Positions 46,922-55,611 of a stretch of 64,000 nucleotides of DNA are shown piece after piece. The position numbers and the translations under genes are program-made. Each line of letters opens with the position of its first letter. The stretch's first letter is position 1. The stretch comes from Mycolicibacterium sp. TUM20985. Its GTDB lineage: Bacteria; Actinomycetota; Actinomycetes; Mycobacteriales; Mycobacteriaceae. The DNA is taken from positions 1,550,001 to 1,614,000 of the forward strand of contig NZ_AP027291.1 of assembly GCF_030295745.1 (NCBI RefSeq), in the 5' to 3' direction. The notes under the pieces were generated by a model. The model saw only the letters and a program-made list of their open reading frames with translations. It did no database searches and was not told the DNA's origin.

Positions 46922-46976
46922 CGGTCCTCGCGGCGGAAGTTTTGCCTAGCGCAACTAACGTGTAGCGTTCGGCCAC

Positions 46977-48440
46977 GTGGGTCGACGCGCCTCTGGGCCT
47001 GAATCGCAGTCCTCGGCGACGGCGCATCCCGGCATCCTGGTCGCCGTGTTGTCCGCGGCTGGCATCAGCGTGTCGCTGATGCAGACGTTGATCATTCCAC
47101 TGATTCCCGAACTACCGAAATTGTTGAACGCCAACCCGTCCGATGCGTCATGGGCGATCACGGCGACGTTGTTGACGGCCGCCGTGGCGACTCCGGTCTT
47201 CGGCAGGCTCGGCGACATGTACGGCCCCAAGCGGATCCTGACCGCCTGCGCGCTGATCCTCACCGCCGGGTCGCTCATCGCGGCGCTGACCAGTTCCCTG
47301 CTGCCGTTCATCGTCGGACGTGGCCTTCAGGGTTTCGGCATGCCGATCATCCCGCTGGGCATCAGTGTGCTGCGTGCCTGTGTACCCGCCGAGAGGGTCG
47401 GGGCCGCAATGGGATTGATGAGCGCATCGCTGGGAGTCGGCGGCGCGCTCGGGTTGCCGCTGTCCGCGGTGATCGCACAGCAATTCGACTGGCACGTCCT
47501 GTTCTGGTTCGCCGCGGCCCTCGGAGTCACGTCGTCGCTGCTGTTCTTCTTCCTGGTGCCCGGCGTGGCCGCCGTGTCCGCGGACCGGCTCGACGTCCCC
47601 GGCGTGATCGGCCTCGCCGCCGGCCTGGTGACGCTGCTGCTCGGCATCACCAAGGGACAGACCTGGGGCTGGACCAGTCCGACCACACTGGCCATGTTCG
47701 GCGCGTCGGCCGTGGTGTTCGCACTGTTCGGCTTCTGGCAGCTGCGGTCGGCGTCGCCGATCGTCGACCTGCGCACCACCGCTCGGCGGCCGGTGCTCAC
47801 CACCAACCTGGCGTCGATCGGCATCGGCTTCTCCATGTTCGCGATGTCGCTCATCGGACCGCAGATCCTGGAGCTACCCGCCGAGACGGGGTACGGCCTG
47901 GGACAGTCGATGCTCCACACCGGTTTGTGGCTTGCGCCAGGCGGATTGGCGATGATGCTGGCAGCGCCGATCGCGGCGAGGATCGCGGGCCGTCGTGGTC
48001 CCCGGTTCACCCTCGTAGTTGGGGGCGCCATCATCTGCGTCGCATACCTGGCCGGGCTGTGGATGATCGGCAGCGCGCCGCTGATGCTGGTCTTCAACGT
48101 GGCGGTGAGCGTCGGTGTCGGCTTCGCGTTCGCGTCGATGCCCGCGCTGATCAACGCGTCCGTACCCGTGTCGGAGACGGCGGCCGCCAACGGGATCAAC
48201 TCCCTGGCGCGATCGCTTGGCACGTCCATCTCCAGTGCGGTGATGGCCGCCATCCTGGCGGGGTTGACGATGTCCTTCGCGGGCGGCGAGCTACCGACGT
48301 TGACGGCGTTCCGGATCGCCGTGCTGGTCGCTGCGGCTGCCGCGGGCGTGGCCGTGGTGTTCGCGCTGCTGATTCCCACCGCCGGTGCCGAGCCGGGGCG
48401 CGACCGCCTCTACGAGCAGCGGGCGGCCGTCGACGTCTGA
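46977..48440 (+). CDS. MFS transporter, DHA2 (14-TM) type
   Basis: Inner-membrane drug:proton antiporter of 487 residues with many hydrophobic helices. The loop 2-3 motif is FGRLGDMYGPKRIL; the antiporter motif C region is MGLMSASLGVGGALGLPLSA. The first 20 residues are polar and cytosolic. GTG 46977 starts 55 bases after rdgB. It is not part of the M. tuberculosis order here. No regulator is adjacent, so substrate and control are unknown. Confidence 0.88.
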   Translation: MGRRASGPESQSSATAHPGILVAVLSAAGISVSLMQTLIIPLIPELPKLLNANPSDASWAITATLLTAAVATPVFGRLGDMYGPKRILTACALILTAGSLIAALTSSLLPFIVGRGLQGFGMPIIPLGISVLRACVPAERVGAAMGLMSASLGVGGALGLPLSAVIAQQFDWHVLFWFAAALGVTSSLLFFFLVPGVAAVSADRLDVPGVIGLAAGLVTLLLGITKGQTWGWTSPTTLAMFGASAVVFALFGFWQLRSASPIVDLRTTARRPVLTTNLASIGIGFSMFAMSLIGPQILELPAETGYGLGQSMLHTGLWLAPGGLAMMLAAPIAARIAGRRGPRFTLVVGGAIICVAYLAGLWMIGSAPLMLVFNVAVSVGVGFAFASMPALINASVPVSETAAANGINSLARSLGTSISSAVMAAILAGLTMSFAGGELPTLTAFRIAVLVAAAAAGVAVVFALLIPTAGAEPGRDRLYEQRAAVDV

Positions 48441-48452
48441 CGGACCGCTGAC

Positions 48453-48833
48453 TCAGAGGTCGTAGGCGGCCTTGATCTGCTTGGTCTGAAAGTGCTCGAC
48501 GATGATGCCGAGAAACGGGATGGTGCCGGCGAGCAACACGCCGATGGTCTTGCCAATGGGCCAGCGCACCTTCACCGCAAGGTTGGCGGCGGACAGCAGG
48601 TAGACGAAGTACACCCAGCCGTGCACGACGCCGATCCAGCTCGGCGGATCGTCGACCTTGACGATGTACTTCAGCACCATCTCGTAGCAGAGCGCGATCA
48701 GCCACAGGCCCGTCGTCCAGGCCAGCACGCGGTAGGCGGTCAACGCCTTGCGGACGACGTCCTTCGGAGTCGTCGGCGACGGGTTGTCGGCTTCCGGTGC
48801 GTCGCTGGGGGCTTCGGGGTCCGGGCTGCTCAT
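48453..48833 (-). CDS. DUF3817 family membrane protein (Rv1342c-like)
   Basis: A 126-residue protein. About 30 acidic/Pro-rich N-terminal residues are followed by three or four membrane helices with TAYRVLAWTTGLWLIALCYE, GVVHGWVYFVYLLSAANLAV and IPFLGIIVEHFQ. It is a paralogue of the DUF3817 protein at 25.1 kb. ATG 48833 overlaps the stop of the upstream lipoprotein gene (TCAT 48830-48833), so the pair is coupled. The stop lies 12 bases from the convergent MFS stop. Function unknown. Confidence 0.9.
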   Translation of the reverse strand: MSSPDPEAPSDAPEADNPSPTTPKDVVRKALTAYRVLAWTTGLWLIALCYEMVLKYIVKVDDPPSWIGVVHGWVYFVYLLSAANLAVKVRWPIGKTIGVLLAGTIPFLGIIVEHFQTKQIKAAYDL

Positions 48834-49216
48834 CTCGTCGTCCTGTCGTCGGTGTCGGGGCGGCAATCGGCCTTGGCGAGCTCGGCCAAGTAGGCGTTGT
48901 ACTCGGTGAGTGTCGGGTCGGCGTCGAGTGAGGTGTCGGCCTTCGGCCGCTCGGGCAGCAGACCGTCGGGGATCTCGGTCGGCTGGTTCTGGTCTGGCTT
49001 CGGCGGCGGCGCCTCTTCGTAGCGGACGAATTTGTAGTACGCGTAGAAGCAGAAGCCGGCGAACATCGGCCACTGCAGGGCGTAGCCGAGGTTCTGGAAG
49101 GACCCCGATGCGGACTCGTACCGTGTCCACTGCCACCAGCCCAGGGCCAGGCAGCCCGCGGCGCCGATGACGACCAACGCGATGAGCGCCGGCCTCCTAC
49201 GGCGTGTAGTGGACAT
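48830..49216 (-). CDS. lprD: LprD-like membrane/lipoprotein (Rv1343c)
   Basis: A 128-residue protein. The N-terminal hydrophobic stretch ALIALVVIGAAGCLALGWWQ contains a lipobox-like AAGC, although the helix continues after the Cys, so it may be an anchored membrane protein rather than a processed lipoprotein. A second hydrophobic part (WPMFAGFCFYAYYKFVRY) follows, then a Pro/Asp-rich tail. ATG 49216 is used; the frame extending to 49447 runs through the antisense of the tRNA gene and is spurious. Function unknown. Confidence 0.82.
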   Translation of the reverse strand: MSTTRRRRPALIALVVIGAAGCLALGWWQWTRYESASGSFQNLGYALQWPMFAGFCFYAYYKFVRYEEAPPPKPDQNQPTEIPDGLLPERPKADTSLDADPTLTEYNAYLAELAKADCRPDTDDRTTR

Positions 49217-49345
49217 TCGTCCACGGTACCGCGATGGCCTTGGGTCCGATGAACTCGTCGAGCCTCGCGGTGTCGGCCTTGCGGCTGCCTTCCTGTCGGG
49301 AAGGTACGACTCAGCACCGACAGGGTTTCGAAACGGGGAAGCGGG

Positions 49346-49351
49346 TACGAT
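49346..49351 (+). promoter_or_regulatory. -10 element of the tRNA-Leu promoter
   Basis: TACGAT ends ten bases before the first base of the tRNA; no clear -35 is visible. The position fits a tRNA promoter with a few bases of 5' leader. Confidence 0.4.
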
Positions 49352-49361
49352 CTCTCGCATT

Positions 49362-49446
49362 GCGGGCGTGGCGAAATTGGCGATACGCGCGGGCTTTAGG
49401 TGCCCGTGTTCGAAAGAACGTGTGGGTTCGAGTCCCACCGCCCGCA
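49362..49446 (+). tRNA. tRNA-Leu (anticodon UAG)
   Basis: An 85-base class II tRNA. The acceptor stem GCGGGCG pairs with CGCCCGC. The T arm GTGGG-TTCGAGT-CCCAC is intact. The anticodon stem CGGGC/GCCCG encloses the loop TTTAGGT with anticodon TAG, and a long variable arm (TGTTCGAAAGAACG) is typical of leucine tRNAs. CCA is not encoded. It should read CUA and, depending on modification, other CUN codons. Confidence 0.95.
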
Positions 49447-49462
49447 CGAGTAAGAGCGTCGG

Positions 49463-49801
49463 TCAGTACCCCAGGAGCTTGCGAAACCGTTGGCCGACCG
49501 CCATCGACTGGCCCATCCTGACCACCCAGCCATCGAGGGCAGCCTGCGTGTCCGCCGGATCCCACCCGCGCTCCTCGCCCAGCCTCACCATGCCGGCCAT
49601 GTCGGTGATGCCCTTGGCTTGGGCGTCGCGAGCGAGGCCGGCGTAATCCTCGAGCGAGATGCCGTTGATCGGCGCCCAGATCGGGTCGTCCGATGCCACC
49701 GACCGGGTCGACGGCCCGCCCAGGATGGCCGGGTCGACCAAACCCGCGCCCTTGACGTGAACCATTCCGGCGGCGTCCTTCGCCTTCTTGAAGATGCCCA
49801 T
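49463..49801 (-). CDS. Hypothetical protein (112 aa) with short two-helix repeat
   Basis: A 112-residue soluble protein that begins MGIFKKAKDAAGMVHVKGAG. It contains a segment DPIWAPINGISLEDYAGLAR followed by helical stretches (GMVRLGEERGWDPADTQAAL) reminiscent of the short helical domains in actinobacterial DUF1707-like or DUF2510-like proteins, but I cannot assign a family. GGAGAG lies seven bases before ATG 49801; the open frame to 49894 is not used. It is convergent with the tRNA gene. Confidence 0.75.
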   Translation of the reverse strand: MGIFKKAKDAAGMVHVKGAGLVDPAILGGPSTRSVASDDPIWAPINGISLEDYAGLARDAQAKGITDMAGMVRLGEERGWDPADTQAALDGWVVRMGQSMAVGQRFRKLLGY

Positions 49802-49919
49802 GTCGATACTCTCCGATCCTCGTGCCCAACGTTGCGCCGGGTCTGCGTCGATTGTCGCGCTCCAGTACACGGCGGAGGGGCGACTACCGATCACGAGAAG
49901 GGGAGCGGGCCGGAGTGAG

Positions 49920-51734
49920 CTACAACCCGACGCGCCCCAGCACCCGTCGGACCACGCCCTCGGACTCCCCGGTCGGCGGTTGCCGATCGGCGTAGGGCCA
50001 CGGCCGGTTGCGTTCCGGCACCGACGTCGCCCGCGCCTGCTTGAGCTGCATCCGCAGGTGGGCTCGCAGCTCGTGCAATGCCGGGTCGGCCCAGCGGTTC
50101 TCGGCCTCGATGGGGTCGGCGGTCAGGTCGTAGAGCTCCCACTGATCGTCGAGCGGATCGGTTCGGTAGGCCTCGCCGCCGATCCCGTTGGTGGCCAGTT
50201 GGCGCACACCCGGTTCGGTCCACGTGGACGGATCGTCGAAGGTGCGCACCAGCTTCCACAGATGTCCAGCGCCGAGTGGCGCGTCCGCGTCGTCGACGCG
50301 GACCACCAGACCCTCGAAGTTGGAGGCGACGTGCGCGGGGATTCGGATCCGCAGTGGCGCAGGGGGATTGACGTCTAGTCCCATGCCCCTGGCTGCCGCC
50401 GAGGCGCCGGTATCACCTTCGAGCACGTTGTCCCGCGTCATCAGATAGATGGCCCGCTCCTCGTCGGCCGGCGCTCCGTGCACCACCGGCATCAGGTCGC
50501 GCCCCGGCAGGGGGTGGACTTCCGAGAAGGACTCGGAGAGCACGTCGGCGACCACGTCGACGTCGACACCCGCCGCGCCGAGCAGGGTCGGTACCAGGTC
50601 CACGTGTGACGTCGGTGCCGAGACGACGCGTGGCTGGGTCGGGCCCTCGCCGATGCGCGCGATCACGAAGGGCACCCGGGTGGCCTCGTCGTAGAGGTTG
50701 AACCACTTCTGATGCAGTCCGCCGTGCGCGCCGAGCAGATCGCCGTGGTCGGAGGTGCGCACCAGGACGGCGTTCTCCGAACCGCCCTCGGTGACCGCGC
50801 GGCGCACCCGGTCGAGTGGCCCGTCGACTTCGGCGTGCAGGCGGTAGTAGAGGTCGCGGTACTTCTGCGCATTGCGCTTGTAGCTGCGGCTGATCGCGGG
50901 GGCGGGGCCGTACCCGGAGTAGTACGCCTCGCGGAACGCGATCTGCGCGGCCGGCTTGGTGCGCAGGTCCTCGTCAGCGGTCGGCGCCGCGGGGACGTGC
51001 GGTGGGTCCATCGAGGTATAGGGCGTCAGCGGGTTGCGTCGCACCCACGCCGGAAACAGCACGATGTCATGCGGGTTGACGAAGCTGGCCACCAGGAGGA
51101 ACGGCCGCAGGGCGGCCGTATCGCCAGCGCGACGGCGCTCATACCGGTCGCTCAGCCAGGCGACGATGCGGTCGGCGAACAACGGGTCGCGTCGAAAACC
51201 GCTGTTGGACATGGCTGCACCGTGTGGTTCGGGTCCCACCCAGCCGGAGAACCCGTAGGGCCCAAGGGGATCGGCGTCGAGGTAGCGTTGCACGGCGGCG
51301 GGGTCGACCGTACCTCCGTCGTCGTTGGTCGCCAGGGGTTCGCCCGTTTCCGGGTCCTCCAGATCGGCATGCGAGATGTGCCACTTGCCGTCGTAGTGCG
51401 TGTCGTAACCCGCGGCGCGGAACCAATTGCCGAGCGTCGGCACCTCGCCGGCCCGCAGCCACCGCAGCCGCGAGTCGTCGTACCGCTTGCCGATGCCGTC
51501 GGTCTGGGTGACGCCGTGCAGATCGGGATACTGCCCGGTGAAGATGGTCGGGCGGCTCGGCACGCAGGCCAGCGAGCCCGTGTAGTGCCGGGCGAAGCTG
51601 ATGCCGTGCTCGTCGAACCAACGGCGCCCGCCGAGGGCGCGTCGGCGCCAGGCCAACACGTCGGGCGCCTCGTACGGTGGTATAGCGCGCTCCTCGTCGG
51701 TCATGATGATGACGATGTCGGGCCGATCAGACAT
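49920..51734 (-). CDS. Type I (formylglycine-dependent) sulfatase
   Basis: Sulfate-ester hydrolase of 604 residues. The cysteine converted to formylglycine is Cys57 in the signature GSLACVPSRPTIFTGQYP, and an N-terminal metal Asp is in IIMTDEE. Further metal ligands lie in RTSDHGDLLGAHGGLHQKW. No signal peptide is present, so it acts in the cytosol. ATG 51734 overlaps the end of the SRPBCC gene by eight bases; the frame open to 51839 lies inside that gene. The natural sulfate ester is unknown. It is the counterpart of the sulfotransferase gene about 9 kb away, but a link is unproven. Confidence 0.93.
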   Translation of the reverse strand: MSDRPDIVIIMTDEERAIPPYEAPDVLAWRRRALGGRRWFDEHGISFARHYTGSLACVPSRPTIFTGQYPDLHGVTQTDGIGKRYDDSRLRWLRAGEVPTLGNWFRAAGYDTHYDGKWHISHADLEDPETGEPLATNDDGGTVDPAAVQRYLDADPLGPYGFSGWVGPEPHGAAMSNSGFRRDPLFADRIVAWLSDRYERRRAGDTAALRPFLLVASFVNPHDIVLFPAWVRRNPLTPYTSMDPPHVPAAPTADEDLRTKPAAQIAFREAYYSGYGPAPAISRSYKRNAQKYRDLYYRLHAEVDGPLDRVRRAVTEGGSENAVLVRTSDHGDLLGAHGGLHQKWFNLYDEATRVPFVIARIGEGPTQPRVVSAPTSHVDLVPTLLGAAGVDVDVVADVLSESFSEVHPLPGRDLMPVVHGAPADEERAIYLMTRDNVLEGDTGASAAARGMGLDVNPPAPLRIRIPAHVASNFEGLVVRVDDADAPLGAGHLWKLVRTFDDPSTWTEPGVRQLATNGIGGEAYRTDPLDDQWELYDLTADPIEAENRWADPALHELRAHLRMQLKQARATSVPERNRPWPYADRQPPTGESEGVVRRVLGRVGL

Positions 51735-52194
51735 GAAGCTCCTCCGTTCGTCGCGCCAAACCCGCGAGCATCGAGTCCGACGCCTTGGCCAGGCCCCGGC
51801 ACACGGCCCATTCCGCCGTCCGGGCAAGGGGACCCGCACCGATTTCCACCGTGCTCGTCAGCGTGACCTCGGTGGCCTCGCCCACCGGCCGCAGCGTCCA
51901 GCGGTTCGCGACGGCGCGCAACCTGCGGGGCAGACCCTCGATGTCGTAGGCCAGCACGGAAGGCGGGGCGAACTCGCTGATGCGCTCCACCAGCACGTTG
52001 CGGCCGACCTGTACACGGCGCGTCGTTCCCACAGTGGCGCCGTCCGGACCCCGGTTGAGGACGCACGAATGATCGACGTCGACCGCCCATGAACTCAAGG
52101 AACCGAAGTCGGCGAGTACGTCCCAGATGGCCTGCGGCGGGGCGGATATCGTTCGGCTGCGGCTGATGTCTGCCACACCGTCATCAAACACCAT
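51727..52194 (-). CDS. SRPBCC (START/polyketide-cyclase-like) family protein
   Basis: A 155-residue ligand-binding helix-grip protein with the N-terminal family pattern ISAPPQAIWDVLADFGSLSS, the middle strand VLVERISEFAPPSVLAYDIE and the final long helix. Such proteins bind hydrophobic molecules in a deep cavity; some are cyclases or dehydratases. Its stop is inside the sulfatase gene (eight-base overlap), so the two are translationally coupled and might handle the same hydrophobic sulfate ester. The start may be GTG 52194. Confidence 0.87.
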   Translation of the reverse strand: MVFDDGVADISRSRTISAPPQAIWDVLADFGSLSSWAVDVDHSCVLNRGPDGATVGTTRRVQVGRNVLVERISEFAPPSVLAYDIEGLPRRLRAVANRWTLRPVGEATEVTLTSTVEIGAGPLARTAEWAVCRGLAKASDSMLAGLARRTEELHV

Positions 52195-52234
52195 CGCAGG
52201 CGTCGATGTGGCGCGACGTCGAGACTGGTGACCT

Positions 52235-54640
52235 CTAGATCATGTCGTTTCTGGTGAGCCACCTCATCACCGGCCAGCCGACGAACACCGGCAGCCAGCA
52301 GGTGAGGACCCGGTACAACAGCACCGACGGGACGGCGACGGCGGCGGGCACGCCGAAGGCCGCCAGACCACCGATCAGCGCTGCCTCGACCGCGCCGACA
52401 CCGCCGGGGGTCGGGGCAGCCGAGGCCAGTGTTCCGCCGATCATCGTCACGACGGTGACGGTGACGAAGGTGGTGCCGCCGCCGAAGGCCTCCACACTGG
52501 CCCACAACGCCAAGGCCGCACCGAGAGTCGTTGCTGCACAGCCGAGCACGATCAGCGTCAGCCGCTTGGGCTCACGGGCCAAATCGACCAGTTCGCCACC
52601 CAGTTCCTTGAGCCGGGGCCGCAGTTCGGTGCCGAGCCAGCGTCGTAGCGTCGGCACGAACGTGAAGGTGCCGACGATTCCCAGGGCCACGCCTCCGATT
52701 AGGTACAGCACCGTCGTCTTCGGCACGAAGTGCTCGAGGTTGGCCGAGGTCCCGGCGATCACGCTGAAGAGGACCAGCAGTGCGACGTGCGTGATGACCT
52801 GTACCGACTGCTGCATCGCGACCGCCGCCGTCGCCCGCAGCGCACCGAGACCACCCTTCTGCAGAAAGCGCGTGCTCAGCGCCAGGCCGCCGACACCGGC
52901 AGGCGTCGTGGTGGCCGCGAACGTGTTGGCCACCTGCATGATCGCCAGGTTGCGGAAGCTCACCAGCCCCGAAGCGCAGGCCCACAGCGCCGCCGCGGCA
53001 CCCAGGTACGTCAATGCCGACACCGCCAGTCCGAGCAGCGCCCACCACCAGTTCGCGGTGCGCAACTCGGAGAAGAAGGCAGGCACCGTGCTGATGAAGG
53101 GGTAGGCCACGTAGACCAGTGCGACCAGCAGCACCAGTTGGATCACCTGAGTTCTGGTGAAGCGGGTGATCGTCTCGGCCTTTATCTGGTCGGCGCCGGT
53201 CTGATGCATCACCTCGTCGCGGGCCGCCGTCATGACGGTCCCCGGATCGGCGACCGAGGCTCGAACATGTTTGGGGAGAGCGGATTTCGTCAGACGACGC
53301 GAAGCGGCGAGGACGGTGCCCTCGCCGAACTCCACGATGGCGGCGCGCACCGCGGCCCCGGCGCCGAAGATGGCCGTCGTCGACACCAGCAACGCGGCGA
53401 TGTCTGCCTGCAGGAGGACGTCGGTCGCGCCGTACTCGGCGCTGCCGAAGCCCCCGAATCGGGCCTCGCCATCGTCGAGGGTGATCTCCTTGCCACGGAG
53501 GTCGCCGTGCGAGATCTGATGTCGGTGAAGGACTCCGAGCGCCTTCCACACCGGACCCACGAGGGACTCGTCGGCGCTGCAGTCATCGAGCGGGACACCC
53601 CGCACCGGGGTGTGGGCGTACAGCGTCCAGCCTCGGTCGAGTGCCGCCAGCGCGACGGTCGTACTGTTCGCCAGGTCGAGATCGCCGATGGCGATGGCCA
53701 TCAGCCCGCGGTGCTCGACGGCGCGGCGCATGGAGGCGTGCAGGGGCGCGGTCTCGCTGTTGCGCAACCGCACTCGTCGCCAGACCTGGCTCATGATGCC
53801 GCCGCTGCGCTGGTTCGGCCCGTACATCTCGACGATCACCCGCGCCGGATCGCCTGCCGCCGACTCGTCGCGATCCGCCCCGTCGGCCGCCGCCCACAGC
53901 ACCAGCGGCCCCGGTCCGGCCGGCCGCACCACGGTCAACCCCGTCACGGCGAACCCACGCCGTCGCAATGCCCGTACCGCGCCGTCGAGCGGCACCTCCA
54001 GCGCCGGGGTGCCGACGACGAGGACCGTCAGCGCGCCGACGAACCAGCCCACCGCAAGACCCAGTAGTGACCGCGCCGGAACCACGGCGCTGACGACGAG
54101 GTGGATGGGGACGAAGGCCAGCAGCAGGGTCCACCACCAACGACGCCACCGCGCGTCCAACCACGGGCCCGACACCGTGAGCACCGCGGCGAGCATGGCA
54201 ATCCATCGCGGATCGTCCAGAAACTGTGAGAGCAGGGTCCGCAACCGGTCGTTCAGATCGAAGTGCCATCGCGGTGCGGCAAAGCCGCTCGAGTTGATCG
54301 ACAGCGCCAGTACCGCGATCACCCCCGCCGCGGCGTACGCGCCGAGCAGCCGCCACTGACGGGCGGTGATCAGCCCGATGAGGATGGCGAAGGGCAAGAC
54401 CAGGATGGCGACCCCGTAGGCCAGATACACCAGGTTGGACTGCGTCGGGGTGAGGAATTCGACGATCCCCGAGATCGACCGCTCCAGGGCGACCCAGTCC
54501 CTGCGCGTGATGAGCGAGCTGATGACGACGACGGCCAGGAAGGCCGCCGCCAGGACGAGGCGGAAGATGTCGTTGGTCCGCCGAACGAGCGGCTGAAGCA
54601 AATCGCCGGTAACGGAGACATCCCGCCCGTCAACTCGCAT
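52235..54640 (-). CDS. Large membrane protein: kinase-like domain fused to LPG-synthase-type flippase domain
   Basis: An 801-residue, three-part protein. An N-terminal membrane part has about six helices (residues 25-210). A soluble middle (about 215-470) resembles a protein or small-molecule kinase, with the catalytic-loop-like HRHQISHGDLRGKEITLDDG followed by ARFGGFGSA where a kinase would have Asp-Phe-Gly. The C-terminal 320 residues form an UPF0104/LPG-synthase transmembrane (flippase-like) domain with FAATTTPAGVGGLALSTRFL and SAAPTPGGVGAVEAALIGGL. The missing DFG Asp suggests a pseudokinase or a changed metal site. It probably moves a lipid or isoprenoid-linked substrate, perhaps gated by the middle domain. 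No coupling to the sulfatase is seen. Confidence 0.82.
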   Translation of the reverse strand: MRVDGRDVSVTGDLLQPLVRRTNDIFRLVLAAAFLAVVVISSLITRRDWVALERSISGIVEFLTPTQSNLVYLAYGVAILVLPFAILIGLITARQWRLLGAYAAAGVIAVLALSINSSGFAAPRWHFDLNDRLRTLLSQFLDDPRWIAMLAAVLTVSGPWLDARWRRWWWTLLLAFVPIHLVVSAVVPARSLLGLAVGWFVGALTVLVVGTPALEVPLDGAVRALRRRGFAVTGLTVVRPAGPGPLVLWAAADGADRDESAAGDPARVIVEMYGPNQRSGGIMSQVWRRVRLRNSETAPLHASMRRAVEHRGLMAIAIGDLDLANSTTVALAALDRGWTLYAHTPVRGVPLDDCSADESLVGPVWKALGVLHRHQISHGDLRGKEITLDDGEARFGGFGSAEYGATDVLLQADIAALLVSTTAIFGAGAAVRAAIVEFGEGTVLAASRRLTKSALPKHVRASVADPGTVMTAARDEVMHQTGADQIKAETITRFTRTQVIQLVLLVALVYVAYPFISTVPAFFSELRTANWWWALLGLAVSALTYLGAAAALWACASGLVSFRNLAIMQVANTFAATTTPAGVGGLALSTRFLQKGGLGALRATAAVAMQQSVQVITHVALLVLFSVIAGTSANLEHFVPKTTVLYLIGGVALGIVGTFTFVPTLRRWLGTELRPRLKELGGELVDLAREPKRLTLIVLGCAATTLGAALALWASVEAFGGGTTFVTVTVVTMIGGTLASAAPTPGGVGAVEAALIGGLAAFGVPAAVAVPSVLLYRVLTCWLPVFVGWPVMRWLTRNDMI

Positions 54641-54753
54641 GTTTGAGGATCTCTCGGATCGGTGCCGGCACCGCGTGGGTCAGCGGCGTGCGGCCAACCT
54701 ATCCCAGCCCGCGGTCTGTGCCCCCGATTGTGTCCCGCAGCGTCGGACCCGAG

Positions 54754-55563
54754 CTAGGTGTGGGTACCACCGTCGACCCGCACCTCGGTGCCCGTGATCC
54801 AGTAGGCGTCCGACGATCCCAGCATCGCCACGACACTGGCCACCGCGTCGGGCCTGGCGAACATCGCACCGTCGTCGGTCGGCAGCACGGACATGATCTT
54901 GCCCAGCAATGAGAAGTCCATGTCGTCGGGCAGTCCCGGCCCCACGCTCTGCTTCGACTCACCGACGCCGTCGGTCATGCCGGAGGAGATCGAACCCGGT
55001 TGCACGCAGTTGAACCTGATGCGCTCCTTGCTGAATTCCAGCGCCAGGGCGTGCGTCATCGCCTGGATGCCGCCCTTGGAGGCGGCATAGGCCGCCATGT
55101 AGGGGTGGGCGAAGTTGGCCGAGGTGGAGCTGAAGTTGACGACGGCGGCCGCATTGCCTTGTCGCAGAGCGGGAATGGCTTCACGCGTGACGAGGAACGT
55201 GCCGATCAGATTCACCCGCACGATCGTCTCGAAGTCGGCCAGCGTGGTGTCGACGAAGTGCGACGACCGCAGGATGCCCGCCGCGTTGACCAGCGTGTCC
55301 AGCCCGCCCGCCAGGCCGACCGCCTCGGCCACCCCCGCCTGCACCGACGATTCGTTGCCGACGTCCATCTGCACCGTCGACAGCCGCGTGCGGTACGCGT
55401 CGGCCTTGGCGACGGTGTCCTTCAAACCGGAGTCGCTGATGTCGGCGGCCACGACCCGGCCACCCTCTTCGAGGAGGCGCAGGACGGTCGCCTGGCCGAT
55501 GCCCGAGCCGCCGCCGGTGACGAGGACGCGGCGGTCGGCGTAGCGCGCAAGTGTGGAAGACAT
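54754..55563 (-). CDS. SDR family oxidoreductase 1
   Basis: A classical short-chain dehydrogenase of 269 residues. The nucleotide motif is TGGGSGIGQA. VVAADISD suggests NAD preference (Asp after the second strand). NAAG precedes the catalytic Ser in VVNFSSTSANF and the YxxxK pair in AAYAASKGG. The C-terminus YWITGTEVRVDGG is typical. ATG 55563 is used. It is the last gene of a minus-strand block from 61.8 to 54.7 kb that appears catabolic. The substrate is probably an alcohol on a steroid, terpenoid or fatty ring compound, which is inference. Confidence 0.92.
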   Translation of the reverse strand: MSSTLARYADRRVLVTGGGSGIGQATVLRLLEEGGRVVAADISDSGLKDTVAKADAYRTRLSTVQMDVGNESSVQAGVAEAVGLAGGLDTLVNAAGILRSSHFVDTTLADFETIVRVNLIGTFLVTREAIPALRQGNAAAVVNFSSTSANFAHPYMAAYAASKGGIQAMTHALALEFSKERIRFNCVQPGSISSGMTDGVGESKQSVGPGLPDDMDFSLLGKIMSVLPTDDGAMFARPDAVASVVAMLGSSDAYWITGTEVRVDGGTHT

Positions 55564-55611
55564 GGGCCGAATGATGCCTGCCAAAAACGTCGGTGTCAGC
55601 CGGTCGGCGGA

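Noticed and set aside
49217..49447. Upstream extension of the LprD-like ORF, reading MRAVGLEPTRSFEHGHLKPA
   Set aside because: It is the antisense of the tRNA-Leu gene and its flank, a well-known kind of false ORF; the real start is ATG 49216.
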